From positions 1 through 37,182 of the forward strand of contig CAAEIM010000179.1 in assembly GCA_900755995.1 (NCBI GenBank): a DNA stretch of 37,182 nt, in the 5' to 3' direction. The notes under the pieces were generated by a model. The model was not told where the DNA came from. It saw only the letters and a list, made by a program, of their open reading frames with translations, and made no database searches. The position numbers and the translations under genes are program-made. Position 1 is the first letter of the stretch. The number at the start of each line of letters is the position of its first letter. Of this stretch, positions 23,880 through 29,954 are shown piece after piece. The DNA comes from Clostridia bacterium (GTDB lineage Bacteria; Bacillota; Clostridia; Oscillospirales; Acutalibacteraceae).

Positions 23880-24113
23880 ATGTATAAATATAAAATATGT
23901 AATGTTTATGATAAAGATATTTTTGATAGACAGTGTGTTGCACTTGAAAAGAATATTAAAGGAATAAAAGAAATATCTTATTTAGAAGATGTTGATGGTT
24001 CTCAAATAAAATTTTATGAAGCTCAAAACGGGAAAAAACTCAGCGTAGAAAACAATAAAATTTTTGGAGTTATTATTGTTTCTGAGTTCTCAGTTGAAGA
24101 ATACTTTAAATAA
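23880..24113 (+). CDS. Candidate immunity protein for the toxin-like domain (77 aa)
   Basis: An AT-rich small gene directly after the capsid/toxin fusion, sharing its unusual composition. The protein (MYKYKICNVYDKDIFDRQCV, then EISYLEDVDGSQIKFYEAQN, ending VSEFSVEEYFK) looks like a compact alpha/beta fold, cytosolic, with no known family. A GGAGTGAG site is 7 nt before the ATG; GTG at 23871 overlapping the upstream stop is an alternative. Toxin-immunity gene order and co-transfer support the call; the function itself is inferred. Confidence 0.5.
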   Translation: MYKYKICNVYDKDIFDRQCVALEKNIKGIKEISYLEDVDGSQIKFYEAQNGKKLSVENNKIFGVIIVSEFSVEEYFK

Positions 24114-24187
24114 AGCTTGTATTTCCTTTTATTTCAAAAAGGTAAAGTTACACCACCAATTCATTAAAATGCAAATTAAACGAATTT

Positions 24188-24201
24188 AAACGGTATTTAA
24201 A
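24188..24201 (+). repeat. Second copy of AAACGGTATTTAAA
   Basis: Fourteen bases identical to 19252-19265. Both copies stand immediately before an intrinsic terminator hairpin in the late region. Here ATTAAACG and ATTTAAACG precede it at intervals of about 10 bp. Confidence 0.6.
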
Positions 24202-24230
24202 GGGGTATTTGATATACTCCTTTTACTTTT
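24199..24230 (+). terminator. Terminator after the toxin/immunity genes
   Basis: AAAGGGGTAT (24199-24208) pairs with ATACTCCTTT (24214-24223) with one G-T wobble, a 5-nt loop and the tail TTTTACTTTT. Confidence 0.75.
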
Positions 24231-24257
24231 GCCGCAATTTCATATTATCAGGTTATA

Positions 24258-24285
24258 AGCTCCCGATTTTCGGGGGCTTTTAATA
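24258..24285 (+). terminator. Second terminator in tandem
   Basis: AGCTCCCGA (24258-24266) pairs with TCGGGGGCT (24270-24278) across a TTT loop, with one wobble, followed by TTTAATATT. Confidence 0.75.
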
Positions 24286-24293
24286 TTGCTCTT

Positions 24294-24406
24294 GTCGGAG
24301 AGCTTTAAACACCGACACTGCTCGGCGGAGCTTTAAGCGCACGGTCTGACAGACCTTTAAATGTCAACACACAATTTCAAAAATTATTAACAGGAGGTAA
24401 AAACCT
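24294..24406 (+). ncRNA. Three-hairpin leader of the scaffold gene
   Basis: Stems GTCGG/CCGAC (24294-24298 with 24312-24316), GCTC/GAGC (24320-24323 with 24328-24331) and GGTCT/AGACC (24343-24347 with 24351-24355) are associated with AGCTTTAA, AGCTTTAA and ACCTTTAA copies. The ribosome site runs into AGGT-AAAA-ACCT before the ATG. It may be a structured RNA element; I cannot match it to a named family without a covariance search. Confidence 0.5.
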
Positions 24407-24961
24407 ATGGATTTAATGGAAATGCTCAAAGCTTTATTTAACGGCGAAGCACTTACATTTGACCAGTTCGCAGAAAAAGTCAACCAGTCATCAGACGTAA
24501 AGCTCGGCAACCTTGCCGGCGGTCAGTACGTTGACAAAAACAAGTATGACGATATTTCAAGACAGCTTGAAACGGCGAACGCAAGCCTTGTCGACTATGA
24601 CCCCGAGTGGAAGTCAAAACTGGAGCAGGCGCAGGCTGACGGTGAGAAGAAACTCAATGACTACATATTTGACCAGTCGGTTGAAAAGGTAATTGCTGAT
24701 TCCGGCGCAGCTGATGTTTTTTCTGTCAAAGCAAACCTTGATATGTCAACCGTTGCCCCGGGCGAGGACGGCACAATTTTAGGGCTTTCGGAACAGCTTA
24801 AAAACCTCAAGACAGCAAAGCCGTTCTTGTTTAAGACCACAGAACCCGAACCAAAGCTTAATCTTGGTGGGGCGACGCCTGGCACAAAATCCGGACAGAT
24901 TAAAAAAGATATTTCTGATATGTCCTATGAGGAATATAAGGAATATCGAAAAACTCTTTAA
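24407..24961 (+). CDS. Scaffolding protein (Gp20-like minor structural protein)
   Basis: Directs coat assembly into proheads and is then lost. The 184-aa protein has a helical, acidic central coiled coil (YVDKNKYDDISRQLETANAS, then WKSKLEQAQADGEKKLNDYI), a proline/glycine-rich linker (EPEPKLNLGGATPGTKSG) and a short C-terminal coat-binding-like helix (DMSYEEYKEYRKTL). This layout and its place just before the coat gene match Gp20-type scaffolds of Gram-positive phages. AGGAGG precedes the ATG. Confidence 0.82.
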   Translation: MDLMEMLKALFNGEALTFDQFAEKVNQSSDVKLGNLAGGQYVDKNKYDDISRQLETANASLVDYDPEWKSKLEQAQADGEKKLNDYIFDQSVEKVIADSGAADVFSVKANLDMSTVAPGEDGTILGLSEQLKNLKTAKPFLFKTTEPEPKLNLGGATPGTKSGQIKKDISDMSYEEYKEYRKTL

Positions 24962-24978
24962 GAAAGAAGGAACTCTAA

Positions 24979-26073
24979 ATGCCTAATGAATTTTTAACAC
25001 CTCAGATTATCGCTAACGAAGCGCTTATGGTACTCGAAAGCAATTTGACAATGGCTAACCTTGTACATCGTGATTATTCAGATGAATTTGTTGAGGTTGG
25101 CGACACAATCACAATCAGAAAGCCTGCAAAATTTGTCGCAAAGAATTTTGTGGGAAAGGTTACACAGCAGGACATAACAGAGGGTTCGGTAACCGTAAAA
25201 ATGGACCGATTCAGAGATGTCACTGTTAAAATTACATCAAAACAGCTTTCGCTTGACATCAAGGACTTCTCAAAGCAGGTAGTAGAACCTGCTCTTATGG
25301 CTATTGCTCAGGCTATCGACAGTGATTTGCTGGCGGTAGGAATTGAAAAAGCCGCAAAAACTGCCACAGTATCAAGTAAACCTGTAATTGATGATATTGC
25401 AGGTGTAGGTAAAGCACTTGATATTTCAAAAGCACCGAGAAATAACCGTCGCCTTGTATTACCTCCGACAACGCTTTACAAGTATAACACCCTTGATAAC
25501 TTTGCAAAGCAGAGCTATAAAGGTGATTCACAGGCACTCAAAGAATCGGAAATCGGCAAGGTATATACCTGCGAAACATTTATGTCTCAGAACTGCCCTG
25601 AAAATCAGTCGGTAACACCGGGAACAGTTACAAAGTATAAGGTAACAGGCACTGAGGATACTACTGTATTTACAGTATCAGGAGGTTCTCCTGCAACAGG
25701 TACTATCAAAAAAGGAGACCAGCTTATTGTTGATGGTTATCTCTATACTGTTCAGGATGACGTTACGCTCGCAAGCGGCGCAGGAACAATCACTGTTGAT
25801 CAGAATATTCCTGCAACAATTGATATAGCCGTAGATGTTAAGGTTATCAACAAGGCTCACGCTCTCGGTTTCCATCGTAACGGTCTTGCTCTTGTTACAA
25901 GAAACCTTGAAACACCTATGGGTGCTTCAAAATCATATATTGCATCTGCTAACGGCTTGGGTGTTCGTGTTGTTATGGATTATGACCCCGACACGAAAAC
26001 GGATACAATCAGCTTTGATATTATTTATGGTATCAAAGAACTTGATGAAAACCTTCTTGTTGACTTTTCATAA
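24979..26073 (+). CDS. Major capsid protein, P22 coat type
   Basis: HK97-fold shell protein. Beginning with NEFLTPQIIANEALMVLESN, followed by YSDEFVEVGDTITIRKPAKF and ITEGSVTVKMDRFRDVTVKI, the sequence shows the P22-coat family start; a likely inserted domain occupies about residues 210-290 (VFTVSGGSPATGTIKKGDQL), and the C-terminus has MDYDPDTKTDTISFDIIYGI. It follows the scaffold gene by 17 bp. The Mu head subunit (gpT) is not related at this level, so this is another sign of a non-Mu head module. Confidence 0.9.
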   Translation: MPNEFLTPQIIANEALMVLESNLTMANLVHRDYSDEFVEVGDTITIRKPAKFVAKNFVGKVTQQDITEGSVTVKMDRFRDVTVKITSKQLSLDIKDFSKQVVEPALMAIAQAIDSDLLAVGIEKAAKTATVSSKPVIDDIAGVGKALDISKAPRNNRRLVLPPTTLYKYNTLDNFAKQSYKGDSQALKESEIGKVYTCETFMSQNCPENQSVTPGTVTKYKVTGTEDTTVFTVSGGSPATGTIKKGDQLIVDGYLYTVQDDVTLASGAGTITVDQNIPATIDIAVDVKVINKAHALGFHRNGLALVTRNLETPMGASKSYIASANGLGVRVVMDYDPDTKTDTISFDIIYGIKELDENLLVDFS

Positions 26074-26084
26074 GGTGTTTTAAA

Positions 26085-26447
26085 ATGTATGCAGATTATT
26101 CTTTTTACAGTGATTCCTGGGAAGGTACTCTGATACCTTCTCAGGAATTTTACAGCTATGCAAAAAAAGCTGAACACTTAATCAACTATATTGTCAACGG
26201 CGGTATTAAAGAGGTTACGGTACAGGTTCAGAATGCAGTCTGTGCTGCTGCCGAAGCTGCATACGAACTTAGACAGAGTGTAGCAAATATACCGCAAGGC
26301 ATTAAGTCTGAAAACACAGACGGCTACAGCGTTACTTATAAGGACTACAACGCTGATGAGCTTGCAGACAGAGAAAAGAAAGCTATGTTCAAGGCTATCC
26401 GTCAGGAATTGAGCGGTACAGGCTTGCTGTATCAGGGGGTGTGCTGA
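26085..26447 (+). CDS. Head-tail connector protein (Gp6/Gp15-like)
   Basis: A 120-aa helical protein following the coat gene. It contains AKKAEHLINYIVNGGIKEVT, a helix NAVCAAAEAAYELRQ and the loop SENTDGYSVTYKD typical of adaptor proteins that sit under the portal (SPP1 gp15, HK97 gp6 types). It overlaps the next gene by one base. Assignment is by position and these features. Confidence 0.7.
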   Translation: MYADYSFYSDSWEGTLIPSQEFYSYAKKAEHLINYIVNGGIKEVTVQVQNAVCAAAEAAYELRQSVANIPQGIKSENTDGYSVTYKDYNADELADREKKAMFKAIRQELSGTGLLYQGVC

Positions 26448-26851
26448 TGTTTACTAACCATACTACAATAACCCTGTTCTGTAGCAAGCAGATGGGACGG
26501 GAAAAGCTGTGGAGCAGGCATATTCTCTCTGATGTGAATTTCCACGGAACAGACCAGTTACTTGTCAGCGATAAAGAAGTAAAGCGAACCGAGGAATACA
26601 TTATCCGTGTGCCTGACTCCGCTCTTGAAAAGTATGTTGACAAGGCAACCTACAAGGCTATGCCTGCCGATGAGGCTTACAACTGCTTTACCCTCAAGAA
26701 AGGCGACTATATCGTTAAGGGAAAGGTTGACTGCGAGGTTATAAGCTCGGCTGACATAATCAAGAATTATGATGCACTTGAGATTGTTTCTGTAACGGAA
26801 AATCTTAACGCATCAAGATATTCAAAACACATTAAAGTGGTGGTTAAATGA
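26447..26851 (+). CDS. DUF6751-like head completion protein
   Basis: The 134-aa sequence MFTNHTTITLFCSKQMGREK ... YIIRVPDSALEKYVDKATYK ... DYIVKGKVDCEVISSADIIK ... ALEIVSVTENLNASRYSKHI follows the pattern of DUF6751 proteins found between the connector and minor capsid genes of Clostridia phages. It is probably the head-completion or stopper position (SPP1 gp16 site), which is inference from order. The ATG after GGGGGTG is chosen over the GTG at 26441. It overlaps the next by ATGA. Confidence 0.68.
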   Translation: MFTNHTTITLFCSKQMGREKLWSRHILSDVNFHGTDQLLVSDKEVKRTEEYIIRVPDSALEKYVDKATYKAMPADEAYNCFTLKKGDYIVKGKVDCEVISSADIIKNYDALEIVSVTENLNASRYSKHIKVVVK

Positions 26852-27210
26852 TTATTAAACTGCTTTTTAATACTACAGAAACAATGCTTAAAGACCGTGG
26901 TTTAGAGGCTGGGGGCAAGGTGCAGAAAATTGTTGACAGCGAAGTGCTCCGCCGCTGTGATCCTTATGTGCCGTTTGACACAGGTTACCTTAAAAAGAGC
27001 GGTATCATCGGAACGAAAATCGGCAAGGGTGAAGTGGTTTACGATGCCGTCTATGCTCATACTAACTACTATATGAATGCGGGCAAGGGCAAGCAAGGTA
27101 CTTCAAAGGGCGGTTTGCGTGGTAAGTTTTGGTTTGAGCGTATGAAAGCAGACCACCTTGACGATATTTTGAAAACCGCAAAGGAAAAAGCGGAGGTAAA
27201 TAATGAATAA
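26848..27210 (+). CDS. Minor capsid / tail completion protein (HK97 gp10-like)
   Basis: A 120-aa basic protein with VLRRCDPYVPFDTGYLKKSG, VVYDAVYAHTNYYM and the closing RGKFWFERMKADH helix. These are hallmark parts of the minor-capsid/gp10-like family that joins head and tail. ATGA overlap with the upstream gene and 8-bp overlap with the next show tight coupling. Confidence 0.8.
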   Translation: MIIKLLFNTTETMLKDRGLEAGGKVQKIVDSEVLRRCDPYVPFDTGYLKKSGIIGTKIGKGEVVYDAVYAHTNYYMNAGKGKQGTSKGGLRGKFWFERMKADHLDDILKTAKEKAEVNNE

Positions 27211-27655
27211 ATCAATTATACAGTCGTTGTTTGAATGGTTTGCAGACTGTGAAATCCTTGAGGCTGATTCAGATTTGAATATTGACTATCTCGGCGAGGA
27301 GGCAGAGCAGTACAGCATTGAAACCGTGCCTTGTAAAACGGTGGTGAAAAGCTATATTGACGGCTCGGCTAAATGCCAGTATCTCTTTATCTTTGCAAGC
27401 CGTGAATGCTATAGTCAGGAAAATGGCATAAATATGGCTAACCTTGAGTTTTATGAAAGACTCGAAGAATGGATTGCGGAGCAGAATTTGAATCGCAGGC
27501 TGCCAAAGCTGCCCAGCGGCTGTACAGCGCAGTCAATCAAGGTGCAGTCATCTGGATATGTTATGAACAATGACACAAAAACGGCACGGTATCAGATACA
27601 GTGCCGTTTGGAATATACTAAGAAAATTAAAAACACGGAGGTAAACAATGAGTGA
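27203..27655 (+). CDS. Minor capsid protein / tail terminator-like
   Basis: A 150-aa protein containing ETVPCKTVVKSYIDGSAKCQ, YLFIFASRECYSQENGINMA, NLEFYERLEEWIAEQNLNRR and ARYQIQCRLEYTKK. This matches the family often annotated as minor capsid protein or, wrongly, chloramphenicol resistance protein in Gram-positive siphophages. It lies in the tail-terminator position, just before the tube protein, which it overlaps by 8 bp. Confidence 0.75.
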   Translation: MNKSIIQSLFEWFADCEILEADSDLNIDYLGEEAEQYSIETVPCKTVVKSYIDGSAKCQYLFIFASRECYSQENGINMANLEFYERLEEWIAEQNLNRRLPKLPSGCTAQSIKVQSSGYVMNNDTKTARYQIQCRLEYTKKIKNTEVNNE

Positions 27656-28142
27656 AGTAATCAGACAGCGCAGAATGCAGGCAAATTATCTTAACTGCAG
27701 CAGTGAAGAAGGGACAAAAGCTTTTGCTCTTTTGGGCGTGGGCGCAAAAACGCTTGATGAAAACCCGTCAGCTCAGACTAAGAGCCGTAAATATGTTTGC
27801 GACAAATCGGCGACTAAATCAATCAGCGGTTACGATTGGAACACAGCATTTGACATTGACCAGATTCGTGAGCAGGCTGCGATTAATTTTATCGTCAACA
27901 TTGGCGAAAAGCAGCTTGTGGGTGAAGATGCAGAAACGGAATATGTAGTTGTTGATCTTGATCAGAAAGAAGGCTCGAGCGGAAGTTCTTACCATGCACG
28001 CAAATTCAATGTTGCGATTGAAGTCGCATCATTTACAAACGATGACGGCGAGATGGGCTGTACAGGCAACTTTCTTGGCAAAGGAGATCCTGTTGAAGGT
28101 ACTTTTGACACCTCAACTAAGGAATTTACAGCAAAGGCTTAA
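27648..28142 (+). CDS. Major tail tube protein
   Basis: The 164-aa protein begins MSEVIRQRRMQANYLNCSSE, followed by strands and loops (KSRKYVCDKSATKSISGYDW, HARKFNVAIEVASF) and a C-terminal GNFLGKGDPVEGTFDTST as in tube proteins of Clostridia and Listeria siphophages. Between the terminator and the tail chaperones, the position is diagnostic. It forms the hexameric rings of the tail tube. Confidence 0.82.
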   Translation: MSEVIRQRRMQANYLNCSSEEGTKAFALLGVGAKTLDENPSAQTKSRKYVCDKSATKSISGYDWNTAFDIDQIREQAAINFIVNIGEKQLVGEDAETEYVVVDLDQKEGSSGSSYHARKFNVAIEVASFTNDDGEMGCTGNFLGKGDPVEGTFDTSTKEFTAKA

Positions 28143-28156
28143 TATGGAGGTAAGAA

Positions 28157-28546
28157 ATGATAATCAATAATGTAAATCTGCATGACATTGATGTAGCAGA
28201 TGCGCTTGAAATGGAGCGCTACGAAAAAGCAAATGATACAGTTGTTGAAAAGATGAAACAGCTTGACACCCACGGCAAGCGCAGGTCAGAACTTATTCGT
28301 GCGCAGTGTACTGCTGTTTTTGAATTTTTTGACGAGATCTTCGGTGACGGCACTGCTAAAAAGGTGTTCGGAGACTCTGTAAATCTTACTACCTGCATTA
28401 ATGCCTATTCGGATGTTATTACTGCTGTTAATAAGCTTGACAAGAATCTCAGTGAACAGTATAAAACAAAGCTTGGAAACCGCCAGCAACGCCGTGATAA
28501 GAATAAGAAAAAGCATTATAACAACCGTCCGAAGCCCGTTAAGTAA
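28157..28546 (+). CDS. Tail assembly chaperone 1, DUF6673-like
   Basis: The 129-aa protein (MIINNVNLHDIDVADALEME, then CTAVFEFFDEIFGDGTAKKV) matches DUF6673-type chaperones that bind the tape measure during tail assembly. Basic C-terminus (RQQRRDKNKKKHYNNR). The next gene starts in its stop codon (TAATG), instead of the programmed frameshift used by many phages. Confidence 0.78.
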   Translation: MIINNVNLHDIDVADALEMERYEKANDTVVEKMKQLDTHGKRRSELIRAQCTAVFEFFDEIFGDGTAKKVFGDSVNLTTCINAYSDVITAVNKLDKNLSEQYKTKLGNRQQRRDKNKKKHYNNRPKPVK

Positions 28547-29136
28547 TGAATATGCTGCTTGACTCCGTTCCTGACAGTTTACATATTGCAGGGATGGAGT
28601 ATAAAATAAAAACGGATTTCCGGACATGGCTCAGGTTTGAAAAGCTTTTATCTGAATGCGAAGACGATGCAGAAAATACCTTAGCTGATATAAAAAAGCT
28701 TATTTTTGGTGAAATACAGCCGCCTCCCCACGCTGATGAAGAGGCAGTAAACCAAATTTTATGGTTTTACCGCTGCGGAAAGCCTCCTCGGAAGGGCAGC
28801 GGTAAAGCGCAAAAAGAAATTTTCAGCTATGAATATGATGACGGCTATATCTGTGCGGCATTTATGCAGCAGTATCACATAGATTTAAACGCAGCTAATC
28901 TTCACTGGTGGAAGTTTCACGCTCTGATGCTCTCCCTATCAGACGATACAGAGTTTGTAAAAATAATGGGTTATAGGTCTATTGAAATCAATTCAAAAAT
29001 GACCGCCGCTCAGAAAGCTTTTTATCAGAAGATGAAAAAGCAGTATAAGCTGCCGCTCAAGGAAAAAGTGCAAAAACAAATTTCGAGCATTGAAGACGCA
29101 CTTATTAACGGAGAAACAATTGACAATCTCTTGTGA
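28546..29136 (+). CDS. Tail assembly chaperone 2, Gp15 family
   Basis: Bacteriophage Gp15-type protein: FRTWLRFEKLLSECEDDAEN, AVNQILWFYRCGKPPRKGSG, DGYICAAFMQQYHIDLNAAN and LHWWKFHALMLSLSDDTEFV are all typical. 196 aa, usual length. Normally the zinc-ribbon and tape-measure genes come next. Here the last codons also contain the -35 box of the promoter of an inserted lipoprotein gene. Confidence 0.88.
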   Translation: MNMLLDSVPDSLHIAGMEYKIKTDFRTWLRFEKLLSECEDDAENTLADIKKLIFGEIQPPPHADEEAVNQILWFYRCGKPPRKGSGKAQKEIFSYEYDDGYICAAFMQQYHIDLNAANLHWWKFHALMLSLSDDTEFVKIMGYRSIEINSKMTAAQKAFYQKMKKQYKLPLKEKVQKQISSIEDALINGETIDNLL

Positions 29137-29174
29137 AATTTGTATAATATTGTTAAAGTTATATTATTTCACAA
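29120..29174 (+). promoter_or_regulatory. Perfect sigma-A promoter of the lipoprotein gene, flanked by an inverted repeat
   Basis: TTGACA (29120-29125), 17 bp, TATAAT (29143-29148): both boxes are perfect consensus. TTGTGAAAT (29131-29139) and ATTTCACAA (29166-29174) form an inverted repeat around the -10 and start site, a possible operator or mRNA hairpin next to the AAAGGAG site. Confidence 0.85.
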
Positions 29175-29189
29175 AGGAGTATTTGAATT

Positions 29190-29738
29190 ATGAAAAGAGT
29201 ATTAATAGCTTTGTTAATTGTAGTTATGTCATCAATATGTACAGCTTGTACTACAAAAGTATCTCAGTCAGAGAACAGCGAAAGCAGTTCAACTGAAACT
29301 ACATCGGAATTGACTACATCAAGTCTTGAAACAAGTAAAAGCGAATCCTCAATAAATTTTGCAAATTTAAGCAATGAAGAATTTGCGGAAATTCTTGCGA
29401 GAGATAGTTCAACATCAGATGTATTATTTACTGTTGATAAATATAGTGATGATATGTATTTCCTGCGTTGTGACAATGAGAATATAAATGCTCACATTGG
29501 CTTTAGCGAATATGGAAAAAACATAACTTTTTCATTCACTACTGACGGCAGCGAGGATGAATGTTACTATGTACTGCTTAATGCATTAAGTTCAGAAATA
29601 TTTAATATTTCATTTGATGATCAAATTGATATTCTTGCTCATTATAAGGTAGATAAAATTGATTACGATAATGGAAATATCAGTATTTCCGAAACAATCA
29701 AAGATGACATTAGAGTGATTGGAATTCGATTACAGTGA
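29190..29738 (+). CDS. Secreted lipoprotein, moron candidate (182 aa)
   Basis: Residues 1-19 are a lipoprotein signal (MKRVLIALLIVVMSSICTA) with the lipid Cys at 20, followed by a Ser/Thr/Glu-rich linker (about 22-55) and a folded domain without a family I recognise (EEFAEILARDSSTSDVLFTV, then GKNITFSFTTDGSEDECYYV). It should be anchored on the outer face of the membrane in the lysogen. Its own promoter, AT-rich composition and site between tail chaperone and tape-measure genes mark a lysogenic-conversion gene; superinfection exclusion is one possible role, not shown by sequence. Confidence 0.78.
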   Translation: MKRVLIALLIVVMSSICTACTTKVSQSENSESSSTETTSELTTSSLETSKSESSINFANLSNEEFAEILARDSSTSDVLFTVDKYSDDMYFLRCDNENINAHIGFSEYGKNITFSFTTDGSEDECYYVLLNALSSEIFNISFDDQIDILAHYKVDKIDYDNGNISISETIKDDIRVIGIRLQ

Positions 29739-29893
29739 AAAACAAATCAAAAATCAAATGCCCTTACTGTGGTTATGAAATGCCCATATACTTTGACAAA
29801 TCGTCAAGGTGTAGGGGCATTTTTGTATGCTGTAAAGGGCGAAACTGTAAGAAACAGTTTGAAATCGTAATAAACGACAACAAAGATAAATAA
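29735..29893 (+). CDS. Com-like zinc-ribbon micro-protein (52 aa)
   Basis: A GTG start overlapping the lipoprotein stop (GTGA) gives MKNKSKIKCPYCGYEMPIYF with zinc ligands C9/C12 and C33/C38 in VCCKGRNCKKQFEIV. I recall the same small protein just before the tape-measure gene in many Clostridia phages, and it resembles Mu Com-type zinc ribbons. A regulator or assembly helper; unproven. Its GTGAAA start is also present at the end of the Gp15 gene, suggesting the two were once adjacent. Confidence 0.75.
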   Translation: MKNKSKIKCPYCGYEMPIYFDKSSRCRGIFVCCKGRNCKKQFEIVINDNKDK

Positions 29894-29954
29894 GGTCAAG
29901 TAGAGCCATTATGTGCCGATGACCTCACTAAAACATTAAATGGTGGTGAGTGAA

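Larger units (their letters stand above)
24114..24406 (+). other. Gene-free stretch before the scaffold gene
   Basis: No ORF is supported. The stretch holds TTTAAA-type repeats (24174-24201, about 10 bp apart), two consecutive terminators and a row of hairpins in the leader of the scaffold gene, each noted separately. Confidence 0.7.

Noticed and set aside
28480..28560. Programmed -1 frameshift between the two tail chaperones, as in many phages
   Set aside because: The second gene has its own ATG in a TAATG overlap and its full Gp15 family start; no clear slippery heptamer with a downstream structure was seen at the end of the first gene.
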